The translations under genes and the position numbers were made by a program. DNA of 64,000 nt from Ignavibacteria bacterium. GTDB taxonomy: Bacteria; Bacteroidota; Ignavibacteria; Kapaibacteriales; UBA961. Shown piece after piece: positions 37,279-44,871 of this stretch. Each line of letters begins with the position of its first letter. Positions within the stretch are counted from its first letter, which is position 1. The stretch spans positions 1-64,000 of the forward strand of contig CANLII010000009.1 of assembly GCA_947491315.1 (NCBI GenBank), in the 5' to 3' direction. The notes below the pieces were generated by a model that was not told the origin of the DNA, made no database searches, and saw only the letters and a program-made list of their open reading frames with translations.

Positions 37279-37395
37279 ATGAAAGTACAAGCATCTGTAA
37301 AAAAACGCAGCCCTGAAGACAAAATCGTCGTACGCAGAGGCAAAGTGTATATCATCAACAAGAAAAATCCACGCTTTAAGCAAAGACAAGGATAA
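37279..37395 (+). CDS. rpmJ: 50S ribosomal protein L36, cysteine-free type
   Basis: 38 codons: begins [11 protein letters not shown] and ends NPRFKQRQG, which fit L36. The positions normally holding the zinc ligands (CRNCK, VICS) are replaced (RSPEDK, YIIN), so no zinc site remains. Zinc-independent paralogues are often induced under zinc starvation; here it is the only copy seen and it sits in the housekeeping position between infA and rpsM. Confidence 0.93.
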   Translation: MKVQASVKKRSPEDKIVVRRGKVYIINKKNPRFKQRQG

Positions 37396-37409
37396 TTTAG
37401 GAGTATACA

Positions 37410-37787
37410 ATGGCTCGTATAGCCGGTGTCGATCTGCCAAAAAATAAGAGAGGCGTTATTGGCCTCACATATATCTTCGGTGTGGGCAAGAAAAAGTCCG
37501 CTGAGATTCTCACAAAGGCAGGAATTGCTTTTGAGAAACGTGTATTGACTTGGACAGATGAAGAAATTGCAAGCATTCGTGCGGCAATTGCTGACCATAA
37601 AGTTGAAGGTCAATTGCGTTCCGAAATCCAGTTAAACATTAAGCGTTTGATGGATGTCGGATGCTATCGCGGATTGCGTCATCGCCGTGGATTGCCTGCT
37701 CGCGGTCAACGTACACGCACCAATTCCAGAACGAGAAAAGGTCGTCGTAAGACAGTTGCAGGTAAGAAAAAGGCAGTCAAGAAGTAA
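37410..37787 (+). CDS. rpsM: 30S ribosomal protein S13
   Basis: 125 residues. [25 protein letters not shown] and the C-terminal [25 protein letters not shown], which reaches the P-site tRNA. Preceded by TTAGGAG (37397-37403). Confidence 0.97.
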   Translation: MARIAGVDLPKNKRGVIGLTYIFGVGKKKSAEILTKAGIAFEKRVLTWTDEEIASIRAAIADHKVEGQLRSEIQLNIKRLMDVGCYRGLRHRRGLPARGQRTRTNSRTRKGRRKTVAGKKKAVKK

Positions 37788-37817
37788 TAGCATTATTAAC
37801 CTCACATTCCGAATATT

Positions 37818-38204
37818 ATGGCGGCAACTAAAAAGCGCGTAAAGAAAAAAACCGTCAGTGACATACACGGTAAAGCACTCATTCGTGCAACATTTAACAA
37901 TGTAATCGTGACAATCACCGACACATATGGTAATGTTCTCACTTGGTCATCCGCAGGTCGTAATGGCTTCCGTGGTTCCAAGAAGAATACTCCATATGCA
38001 TCACAAGTTTCTGCAGAGCGTGCAGCGAAGGAAGCTCATGAAATGGGCTTGCGTAAAGTAGAGGTAATTGTACGCGGACCCGGCTCAGGTCGTGAAGCTG
38101 CAATTCGTGCACTAGCTCAAGCAGGACTTGAAATATTGAATATACTTGATAAAACTCCTTTGCCTCACAATGGTTGTAGACCACCAAAGCGTAGAAGAGT
38201 TTAA
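37818..38204 (+). CDS. rpsK: 30S ribosomal protein S11
   Basis: 128 residues. [24 protein letters not shown]-like core, [36 protein letters not shown] and the invariant end [13 protein letters not shown]. The next gene in most bacteria is rpsD; here it is absent. Confidence 0.97.
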   Translation: MAATKKRVKKKTVSDIHGKALIRATFNNVIVTITDTYGNVLTWSSAGRNGFRGSKKNTPYASQVSAERAAKEAHEMGLRKVEVIVRGPGSGREAAIRALAQAGLEILNILDKTPLPHNGCRPPKRRRV

Positions 38205-38341
38205 TCGAAACCGACAGCATAATCGGAAGAACATGATGCCTGCTTGATGCGGGCATTGTGCACTCTGGAAATACAGAGATAATTAACGATTGCTCTTACC
38301 CGGCTCCCCGTTTTGGGTAGCCTCCATGAATGAGATAGAGA
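38205..38341 (+). promoter_or_regulatory. Structured gap where rpsD would normally be (rpoA leader)
   Basis: The 137-nt gap holds three hairpins in series. 38236-38256: ATGCCTGC pairs with GCGGGCAT, 8 bp with one wobble. 38263-38278: CTCTG pairs with CAGAG. 38302-38322: GGCT-CCC pairs with GGG-AGCC around GTTTT, with one mismatch. The last ends 19 nt before the rpoA start. None has a T-run, so they are not simple terminators. This could be a regulatory leader for rpoA or a remnant of the lost gene. Confidence 0.45.
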
Positions 38342-39355
38342 ATGAATACTTCAATGCAAATGCCCGAACGGGTACAAATCGAAGAAACAGAGATAGCGAA
38401 TCAGGGTCGTTATGTACTTCAGCCTCTCGAAGAAGGCTATGGCGTAACGATTGGTAATGCTCTCCGTAGAGTACTCTTGTCATCCATTCCCGGACATGCC
38501 ATTATTGGTGTGAAAATCGGCAATGCATTGCATGAGTTCGAAACAATTCCTGGTGTAGTAGAAGATATGTGTGAAATTGTCCTCAATCTCAAAGAGGTTC
38601 GTTTCCGCTTGCTTGACAAGAAAAACACCAAAATTTCCTTCAAGATGAAAGGTCCAAAAATTTGGACAGCCGCTGATATTCAAGCAGCAGCTCCTCATAT
38701 TGAGGTGATGGATCCTGACAAATATATTGCAACCCTCGAAACAGATGCTGAATTCGATGTTGATTTCCGCATTGGTAAAGGTAAAGGATATGTTCCTTCA
38801 GAAGAGCAAAACAGTTCTGAATATCCTATGGGCATGATTCCGATTGATGCGATTTTCACACCAATCAAGAATGTGATTTACACAGTTGAGCCATTCCGTG
38901 TTGGTCAAAAAACTGACTATGAAAGACTTACATTAGATGTATACACAGATGGTACTTTAACTGCTCAAGAATCAATCCAAGAAGCTGCGGCAATTCTTCA
39001 AGATCACTTAATGCTTTTTGTGAACTTTGAGCAAATGCGTCGTGAAATGGAAGCACAAGAAGTTGTTGAAGAAGAAGCGAAGGAAGCAGAAAAATCTCGT
39101 ATGAGACGCATTCTTTTCACTCCTGTAGATGAACTCGAATTGTCTGTTCGAGCTCACAATTGCCTGAAAGCGGCAAATATTAAAACACTTGCGGAACTTG
39201 TCTCTTTGAATGAACAAGATTTGCTCAAGTTCAGAAATTTTGGTCGCAAATCACTTTCTGAATTAGCAGATATTGTTCGTGTTCATGGCCTTGCATTTGG
39301 CATGAACATCGAAAAATACGTTCTAGAGCAAAAAGCCGCAGAATCAGAAGCATAA
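38342..39355 (+). CDS. rpoA: RNA polymerase alpha subunit
   Basis: 337 residues. The N-terminal assembly domain contains QPLEEGYGVTIGNALRRVLLSSIPG and ETIPGVVEDMCEIVLNLKEV. A Glu-rich linker (EVVEEEAKEAEKS) follows. The C-terminal domain has the DNA- and factor-binding helices VDELELSVRAHNCLKAANI and KFRNFGRKSLSEL. It forms the dimer on which the polymerase is assembled. Complete. Confidence 0.98.
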   Translation: MNTSMQMPERVQIEETEIANQGRYVLQPLEEGYGVTIGNALRRVLLSSIPGHAIIGVKIGNALHEFETIPGVVEDMCEIVLNLKEVRFRLLDKKNTKISFKMKGPKIWTAADIQAAAPHIEVMDPDKYIATLETDAEFDVDFRIGKGKGYVPSEEQNSSEYPMGMIPIDAIFTPIKNVIYTVEPFRVGQKTDYERLTLDVYTDGTLTAQESIQEAAAILQDHLMLFVNFEQMRREMEAQEVVEEEAKEAEKSRMRRILFTPVDELELSVRAHNCLKAANIKTLAELVSLNEQDLLKFRNFGRKSLSELADIVRVHGLAFGMNIEKYVLEQKAAESEA

Positions 39356-39382
39356 TACAACGATAGAATAGAGAGAATTACC

Positions 39383-40096
39383 ATGATCCATCGCAGAGTA
39401 GGAAGAAAGCTTAATCGTACCTGGAGCCATAAGAAAGCTCTTATGTGCAACCTTGCTACAGATCTCTTTCTTCATAAAAAACTGGTAACAACAGAAGCCA
39501 AGGCAAAAGAACTCCGTCCATTCGCTGAGTCTTTGATTACTCGCGCACGCATTGCTCTTCGCAATGAACAAAACGGAAAATTGCCAACCGCTCGCCCAAA
39601 TAAGGCAGGCGAAGTTATACCTGTTACAAAAGATTTTGTGCAACGCCGACAAGTAGGACGCTTCATTCGCAATAAAGCAGTTCTTCAAGAATTATTTGAT
39701 ACAATTGCTCCTGCAGCAGCAACTCGTGATGGTGGATATACACGCATCATCAAAATTGGTCGCCGTCGTGGTGATGCAGCCCGCGAAGCAATCATTGAAT
39801 TGGTTGATTTTTCAGCCCCTCAAGATGGTATTGTTCGTCGCAAAAAGAAAGCAATTCCAGCTCCAAAAGTATCTACTTCAGCACCCGTAGAGGTTATTGC
39901 ACCTGTAGCTGCTCCAATTATTGAAGAAATAGCTCCTGAAGTGGATGAAACAATTGTAGATACAGTCCAAACATCGGCTGATGCTATTGAATTGCAAGCT
40001 GATACTACCGAAGTAACACCTATTGAAGATGCACCTGCAAGTGAAGATGCACCCGCAGATGCCCCAAAAGATAGTGGCGATGCTTCAGCTGAATAA
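39383..40096 (+). CDS. rplQ: 50S ribosomal protein L17 with long acidic tail
   Basis: 237 residues. The first ~150 are L17 (MIHRRVGRKLNRTWSHKKALMCNLATDL, RRQVGRFIRNKAVLQELFD, GGYTRIIKIGRRRGDAAREAIIELV). The remaining ~85, after KKKAIPAPKV, are an acidic, Ala/Pro/Glu/Asp-rich tail (SEDAPADAPKDSGDASAE) without predicted fold. Extended L17 tails occur in Bacteroidota relatives. It ends the supercluster and is followed by a strong terminator. Confidence 0.95.
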   Translation: MIHRRVGRKLNRTWSHKKALMCNLATDLFLHKKLVTTEAKAKELRPFAESLITRARIALRNEQNGKLPTARPNKAGEVIPVTKDFVQRRQVGRFIRNKAVLQELFDTIAPAAATRDGGYTRIIKIGRRRGDAAREAIIELVDFSAPQDGIVRRKKKAIPAPKVSTSAPVEVIAPVAAPIIEEIAPEVDETIVDTVQTSADAIELQADTTEVTPIEDAPASEDAPADAPKDSGDASAE

Positions 40097-40116
40097 TGTT
40101 AATACATTGAATATTT

Positions 40117-40146
40117 AAAGGCAACTGTTTTAGTTGCCTTTTTTTT
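40117..40146 (+). terminator. Terminator of the ribosomal supercluster
   Basis: AAAGGCAACT (40117-40126) pairs perfectly with AGTTGCCTTT (40132-40141) around a 5-nt loop, leading into a run of T up to 40146. It stands only 13 nt before the pdxA start codon. Confidence 0.9.
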
Positions 40147-40159
40147 TAGGTAATGGTCA

Positions 40160-41128
40160 ATGCATGTAATGATTTCATGCGGTGATATCAATGGCATCGC
40201 AACAGATATTTTCTTTCGTACATTCACGAAGCAAGTTTTCCCCGATATGCAATTCAGCATTGCAATCAATGAAGATACTGCAAAAGAAGTATGCGCAAAG
40301 TGGAATGTTATGTATGTCAATCAATGCATGCACTTTGAATCCTTGAAGATTAATATTCTTCCATGCAGGCAATATGCTGAGTATCATCCTGGATCTTCAC
40401 TTTCAGATGCTTCAAAACTAGCAATCGAATCATTGGATGTCTCTCTAAATGCAGTGAAGAATGGATATGCAGATGCATTGTTGACTTTACCTATCGCAAA
40501 AGATGCAATGAATGCCGAGGGTTGGAAATACAGTGGTCAAACAGATTGGCTCAAACATGAATTTGAGGGTTCAAATCCAATCATGATACTGTTTCATGGA
40601 TCAATGAGAGTTGCACTTGCAACTGTGCATATGCCTTTGAAAAAAGTATCACAGTCACTTACGATTAGTTCACTTACTGATATCATTGATGGCGTTGATC
40701 AATGCATGAAGATCGATTTCAATATTGAATATCCGCGTATTGCTGTATTGGGACTTAATCCTCATGCAGGTGAACATGGTTTGCTTGGAGATGAAGAAAA
40801 AGGTTTTATCATTCCTGCGATTGAATCTGCAAAGTCAAATGGGATACAATGTTTCGGACCTTTCCCTGCAGATGGTTTTTTCTCTCGTCCAAGTTGGAAA
40901 AATTATGATGCAATCATTGCTCAATATCATGATCAAGGATTGATTCCATTGAAGTTATATGCGCAAGGGCATGGTGTGAATTTCACTGCAAATCTTCCCA
41001 TAATTCGCGTATCTCCAGATCATGGAACTGCTTATGATATTGCAGGTACTGATGTGGTTGAAGAACATAGCATGATTTCAGCAATAGATGCAATTCGAAC
41101 AATTCTAAATAATAGAAAAAGTAGATGA
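40160..41128 (+). CDS. pdxA: 4-hydroxythreonine-4-phosphate dehydrogenase
   Basis: 322 residues, the normal PdxA length. CGDINGIATDI at the N-terminus corresponds to the usual GDPxGIGPE, with the Pro changed. LPIAKDAMNAEGWKYSGQTDWL (substrate site), VALATVHMPLKKV (metal His), LNPHAGEHGLLGDEE and QYHDQGLIPLKLYAQGHGVN (second metal His) follow. The enzyme oxidises 4-phosphohydroxy-threonine in the DXP-dependent route to pyridoxal phosphate. It sits directly after the ribosomal terminator with no promoter I could recognise, and overlaps kynU by 4 nt. Confidence 0.93.
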   Translation: MHVMISCGDINGIATDIFFRTFTKQVFPDMQFSIAINEDTAKEVCAKWNVMYVNQCMHFESLKINILPCRQYAEYHPGSSLSDASKLAIESLDVSLNAVKNGYADALLTLPIAKDAMNAEGWKYSGQTDWLKHEFEGSNPIMILFHGSMRVALATVHMPLKKVSQSLTISSLTDIIDGVDQCMKIDFNIEYPRIAVLGLNPHAGEHGLLGDEEKGFIIPAIESAKSNGIQCFGPFPADGFFSRPSWKNYDAIIAQYHDQGLIPLKLYAQGHGVNFTANLPIIRVSPDHGTAYDIAGTDVVEEHSMISAIDAIRTILNNRKSR

Positions 41129-42414
41129 GAGAAGAGATGCAAGATTATCATATACATATGGATCAACAGGATCCACTATCATCACAAAAAAATGCATTTT
41201 ATATTCCTGAACATGAAGGGAAAGATGCTTTATATTTTTGTGGAAATTCGCTTGGTCTTCAACCAAAAGGCGTCATGGCATTATTAGAACAAGAAGTCAT
41301 GGACTGGCGTAAATACGGCGTAGAGGGACATTTCCATGCGAAAAATCCATGGTTTTCCTATCACTCAATTGTCACCGAATCGCTCTCTAGAATAGTTGGA
41401 GCAAATCCAAGTGAAGTTGTTGCAATGCAGACACTCACCGCGAATCTGCATTTGGCGATGGTATCATTTTACAAGCCAACAAAAGATCGATATAAAATTG
41501 TGATGGAAGCTGGTGCATTTCCGTCGGATCAATATGCAATTGAATCACAAGTAAGATTTCATGGATTTGAACCTGATGATGCGATCATTGAGATAAGACC
41601 TCGTGCTGGGGAGCATATCATTCATCATGAAGATATTATTGATGCGATTGAACGAAATGCTGACTCAATTGCACTTGTCATGTTTAGTGGTGTGCAGTAT
41701 TTGTCAGGTCAGCGTTTTCGAATGAAAGATATCACGGAATCGGCTCATAGAGCAGGTGCAATGTGTGGCTTTGATCTAGCGCATGCCATAGGGAATGTAG
41801 AATTGCAATTGCATGATTGGAATACAGATTTTGCAGTGTGGTGTTCATATAAATATCTGAACTCGGGTCCGGGAGGTATTGGTGGACTCTTTATTCATGA
41901 TAAACATGCGAATTCTCCCGATCTTCCTCGCTTTGCCGGATGGTGGGGCCATGATGAGCAATCACGATTTTTAATGAAGAAGGGATTCATTCCATCACAT
42001 GGAGCAAGTGGATGGCAACTCAGCAATGCACAGGTATTTCACATTGCAAGTTTACGTGCTTCCTTGGATATTTTTGATGAAGTGAAACTTGAAGAATTAT
42101 TCTCAAAGCGAGATGCATTGACAGCATATGCAGAGCAATTATTATTGCAATTGAAAGAAGATATTCCTCAAATTCCTTTGGAGATTATCACACCGAAGAA
42201 TAAGGATGAAAGGGGGGCACAATTGTCATTGTTATTTCATGAACATGGAAAAACACTGATTGACAAATTACTTATAGATGGAATCATCGTGGATTGGAGG
42301 GAGCCAAACATCATTCGCTTGGCACCAGCTCCACTCTATAATACTTTCAGGGATGTTCATGAGTTTGCGAATCGCTTTGGTAAGCATTGCATTGATTTAT
42401 TCTGTGAGCAATAA
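41125..42414 (+). CDS. kynU: Kynureninase
   Basis: 429 residues, a fold-type-I PLP enzyme. LYFCGNSLGLQPKGV at the N-terminus, EAGAFPSDQYAIESQVRFHG, and FDLAHAIGNVELQLHDWN (Asp and His at the cofactor) precede the PLP-lysine motif CSYKYLNSGPGGIGG. GWWGHDEQSRF follows. It cleaves kynurenine or 3-hydroxykynurenine to anthranilate or 3-hydroxyanthranilate plus alanine, in Trp breakdown or de novo NAD synthesis. The ATGA overlap with pdxA couples a PLP-requiring enzyme to a PLP biosynthesis enzyme. The last 18 nt overlap the convergent murC. Confidence 0.93.
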   Translation: MREEMQDYHIHMDQQDPLSSQKNAFYIPEHEGKDALYFCGNSLGLQPKGVMALLEQEVMDWRKYGVEGHFHAKNPWFSYHSIVTESLSRIVGANPSEVVAMQTLTANLHLAMVSFYKPTKDRYKIVMEAGAFPSDQYAIESQVRFHGFEPDDAIIEIRPRAGEHIIHHEDIIDAIERNADSIALVMFSGVQYLSGQRFRMKDITESAHRAGAMCGFDLAHAIGNVELQLHDWNTDFAVWCSYKYLNSGPGGIGGLFIHDKHANSPDLPRFAGWWGHDEQSRFLMKKGFIPSHGASGWQLSNAQVFHIASLRASLDIFDEVKLEELFSKRDALTAYAEQLLLQLKEDIPQIPLEIITPKNKDERGAQLSLLFHEHGKTLIDKLLIDGIIVDWREPNIIRLAPAPLYNTFRDVHEFANRFGKHCIDLFCEQ

Positions 42415-43770
42415 TCGATCAGATAATTTTGTGATATCCCCTGCTCCAAGCGTGATGACAAGATCGCCATTTTGCATGATGCTCCTGACTTTTGCATCCA
42501 CATCTGAGAGATTCGGAACATAATGCACATGTCGATGCCCTGAGTTCTTTGCTGCTTGTGCAATTAATTCCCCGGAAATTCCCTCGATTTTCTCTTCTCT
42601 TGCAGGATAGACATCCGTAATGAATACTATGTCTGCATCATCGAAAGAAAGACCAAAATCTTTGTAAAAATCGCGAGTGCGGGTATAAGTGTGCGGTTGA
42701 AAGACTGCAACAATTCTTCTTTCTTTCCAACCTGATCTAGCACCTAACAATGCACTTTTCAATTCCGTAGGGTGATGCGCATAATCATCGACGATCAGAA
42801 TATCGTCCAACATTCCTTTGATTTCAAAACGACGATAGACGCCTGCGAATTCCTTCAATGCTTCGGCAATTGTTTCGAATGGAATACCAAGATGAAGTCC
42901 CACCGTAATTGCCCCAAGAGCATTCTTCACATTATATTCCCCCGGGATATTTAGGTTGACTTTACCGAGTTTTTCTCCATGAGAAATAACGGTGAATTCA
43001 GTGCTTCTTTCATGTGGAATGATATCAATTGCTCGAATATCACATTGACGAGACAGTCCGAATGTTACCACTTTCTTATTGATATGAGGCAATATTGAAC
43101 GAATGCCTGCATCATCGAGTCCGACTGCAACAAAACCATAGAAAGGGACTTTTCCAGAGAATTCAATGAATGCCTTTTCCACTTCTTCAGCCGTGCCATA
43201 AATATCAAGATGTTCCGCTTCGATATTATTAATAATAGCTATTGTCGGGAATAATTGAAGAAATGATCGATCATATTCATCAGCTTCCACTACGGTCCAT
43301 TCACCATGTCCCAATCGAGCATTCGTTCCACCCAAACCATTCAAGCGCCCTCCCACAATTACGGTTGGGTCAATCCCACCTTTCATTAGTACAAGACCAC
43401 ACAATGAAGTGGTTGTGGTTTTTCCATGTGTACCTGCAATCGCAAGCGTATAATTCAATCGTGAAATTTCAGCAAGCATTTCAGCTCTGCGAATGATTGG
43501 AATTCCATGTTCCATTGCCGCGATTGTTTCAGGATTTTCATTTGGTTTTACTGCGCTTGAATAGACCACCACTTCAGCATTTGCAATATGTGCTTCGTGA
43601 TGTCCGATATGTATCGTGGCACCAATCGATTGCAAATATTCAGTATTCTGTGATGCGGAAAGATCGGATCCACTCACTGAGAATCCCTGATTAATCAGAA
43701 TTTCAGCGATACCGCTCATGCCGATACCACCGATTCCAACGAAGTGTATGTTTTTAACAGAAGAGAACAT
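42397..43770 (-). CDS. murC: UDP-N-acetylmuramate--L-alanine ligase
   Basis: 457 residues with the three Mur ligase domains. HFVGIGGIGMSGIAEIL (UDP-binding Rossmann) opens the protein, the ATP P-loop AGTHGKTTTTSL is at about 113-124, and VVEADEYDRSFLQL and NIEAEHLDIY follow. The C-terminal domain has VDDYAHHPTELK and FQPHTYTRTRDFY. It adds the first amino acid of the peptidoglycan stem peptide. It stands alone here rather than in a division/wall cluster. An upstream TATCTTTG on the minus strand (43851-43844) could be its -7 element. Confidence 0.95.
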   Translation of the reverse strand: MFSSVKNIHFVGIGGIGMSGIAEILINQGFSVSGSDLSASQNTEYLQSIGATIHIGHHEAHIANAEVVVYSSAVKPNENPETIAAMEHGIPIIRRAEMLAEISRLNYTLAIAGTHGKTTTTSLCGLVLMKGGIDPTVIVGGRLNGLGGTNARLGHGEWTVVEADEYDRSFLQLFPTIAIINNIEAEHLDIYGTAEEVEKAFIEFSGKVPFYGFVAVGLDDAGIRSILPHINKKVVTFGLSRQCDIRAIDIIPHERSTEFTVISHGEKLGKVNLNIPGEYNVKNALGAITVGLHLGIPFETIAEALKEFAGVYRRFEIKGMLDDILIVDDYAHHPTELKSALLGARSGWKERRIVAVFQPHTYTRTRDFYKDFGLSFDDADIVFITDVYPAREEKIEGISGELIAQAAKNSGHRHVHYVPNLSDVDAKVRSIMQNGDLVITLGAGDITKLSDRLLLTE

Positions 43771-43970
43771 GAAGCATTACCTAAATCTAAATAGTTTCGG
43801 GCGGGTATAATAGACAACACATGTAATAGCCAATCACCTATTTCAAAGATAGGGATTTTATGGACAGGTTATAGTTACCATGCACTCAATACACTCCCGG
43901 AAAAATACAATTGGACTTTTTATGTTTTTTGTTTGTCAATATTGTCTGTATGTTGTTTTTGGGTTATAAT

Positions 43971-44186
43971 GATGTCGCTCTATTATGATGTCGCTCGTGC
44001 GGAGCTGTTGGGATGTCGCTCGTGCGGAGCTATTATGATGTCGCACCTACGGAGCTATTATGATGGCGCACCTACGGAGCTATTGGGATGGCGCACCTAC
44101 GGAGCTATTATGATGTCGCTCCTACGGAGCTATTGGGATGGCGCACCTACGGAGCTATTGGGATGGCGCACCTACGGAGCTATTAT
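43971..44186 (+). repeat. Left array: eight tandem 25-bp hairpin units
   Basis: Full units begin at 43987, 44012, 44037, 44062, 44087, 44112, 44137 and 44162, an exact 25-bp period. Each reads GATGKCGCNCSTDCGGAGC followed by TATTAT, TATTGG or TGTTGG. The hairpin stem is complete in GCTCCTACGGAGC and has one mismatch in GCACCTACGGAGC and GCTCGTGCGGAGC. Units ending TATTAT and TATTGG alternate irregularly, suggesting recombination between them. There are no unique spacers. Confidence 0.9.
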
Positions 44187-44194
44187 AGGGGTAC

Positions 44195-44219
44195 AGCACC
44201 AGAGGTGCGATATCACAAT
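44195..44219 (-). repeat. Inverted REP-like unit with third stem variant
   Basis: One 25-bp unit in the opposite orientation to the arrays, with the perfect stem GCACC-AGA-GGTGC followed by GATATCACAAT, very like the inverted unit at 3130 (which ends GGCATCACAAT). It lies in the transposase leader, 62 nt before the start codon. Confidence 0.7.
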
Positions 44220-44243
44220 AAACATTGATGGAAAAGGAATTTA

Positions 44244-44268
44244 AGCCCCATCGGGGCGATATATGCAG
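44244..44268 (-). repeat. Inverted REP-like unit next to the transposase start
   Basis: GCCCC-ATC-GGGGC stem, identical to the inverted unit at 3180, ending 12 nt before ATG 44281. Folding in the mRNA could mask the upstream part of the ribosome-binding region. Confidence 0.7.
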
Positions 44269-44280
44269 GGGGGTAGTGAT

Positions 44281-44745
44281 ATGGCAAACACATATACACA
44301 AGTTTATGTGCAGATTGTATTTGCAGTTAAACATAGACAGCATCTTATTCATAAGTCATGGAAAGATGAATTGTACAAGTATATTTGCGGAATAATCAAT
44401 GGTAAAGCACAGAGGGTATATGCAATAGGAGGTGTTGAAGATCATATACATATACTGGTTAGTTTGAAACCGGATATGTCGATTTCTGAATTAGTAAGAG
44501 AGATTAAAGCATGCTCTTCAAAATGGGTAAATGAAAAGGGTTTTGCACTAGGGAAATTTCAATGGCAGGGAGGGTTTGGGGCTTTTTCATATCAAGGTGA
44601 TGCATTAGAAAATCTGATTCGATATATCAATAATCAAGAACAGCATCATCAAAAAAATAAATTTAAAGATGAATACATTGCATTGATGCAACAGTATAAC
44701 ATTGATTATAATGAAAAATATTTGTTTGTTTTTATGGATGAATGA
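44281..44745 (+). CDS. IS200-like/REP-associated tyrosine transposase (RAYT)
   Basis: 154 residues from ATG 44281; an ATG at 44263 would add six and lies inside a repeat hairpin. The Y1 HUH fold is clear: TQVYVQIVFAVKHRQHLI opens it, the HUH pair is His55-Ile-His57 in VEDHIHILVS, and the single catalytic Tyr115 with Gln119 is in RYINNQEQHH. It nicks and rejoins single-stranded DNA at hairpins. There are no IS200 or IS605 partner genes (no TnpB) beside it, and flanking palindromic repeats point to the RAYT group, whose members maintain or spread REP sequences. Apparently intact, so possibly active. Confidence 0.88.
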   Translation: MANTYTQVYVQIVFAVKHRQHLIHKSWKDELYKYICGIINGKAQRVYAIGGVEDHIHILVSLKPDMSISELVREIKACSSKWVNEKGFALGKFQWQGGFGAFSYQGDALENLIRYINNQEQHHQKNKFKDEYIALMQQYNIDYNEKYLFVFMDE

Positions 44746-44757
44746 TGTTGATATTGG

Positions 44758-44871
44758 GATGTCGTTATTATGATGTCGCTCCTACGGAGCTATTATGATG
44801 TCGCTCGTACGGAGCTATTATGATGTCGCTCCTACGGAGCTATTGGGATGGCGCTCGGAAGGAGCTTATCC
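44758..44871 (+). repeat. Right array: four tandem 25-bp hairpin units
   Basis: Full units begin at 44772, 44797, 44822 and 44847, after a shortened one at 44758. Two have the perfect GCTCCTACGGAGC stem, one a single mismatch. The terminal unit (GCTCGGAAGGAGC) is degenerate and contains the stop codon of the minus-strand yciH gene. Confidence 0.9.

Larger units (their letters stand above)
43971..44871 (+). mobile_element. RAYT transposase locus flanked by 25-bp REP-like arrays
   Basis: A 0.9-kb unit: a left array of eight full units plus one partial, two inverted units in the leader, a Y1-type HUH transposase gene, and a right array of four full units plus one partial in the same direction. 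Both arrays open with a shortened unit that lacks the hairpin (GATGTCGCTCTATTAT at 43971 and GATGTCGTTATTAT at 44758). No target-site duplication is expected for this enzyme class, and none was looked for. Known RAYT loci in other phyla carry single REPs or BIMEs on either side, so the layout is consistent with, but denser than, the usual picture. Confidence 0.75.

Noticed and set aside
43971-44186. Array read as a CRISPR locus
   Set aside because: The period is 25 bp with no unique spacers; every unit is a near copy, and no cas gene is nearby. It is a tandem hairpin array.
43933-44244. 103-residue open frame across the left repeat array
   Set aside because: The reading is generated by the repeats (recurring AIMMS/ELLGW patterns with frame changes every 25 bp) and lacks a start context; it is an artefact of the array.
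44281-44745. Part of an IS605-type element with tnpB
   Set aside because: No TnpB-like frame lies on either side; flanks are only repeats and yciH.
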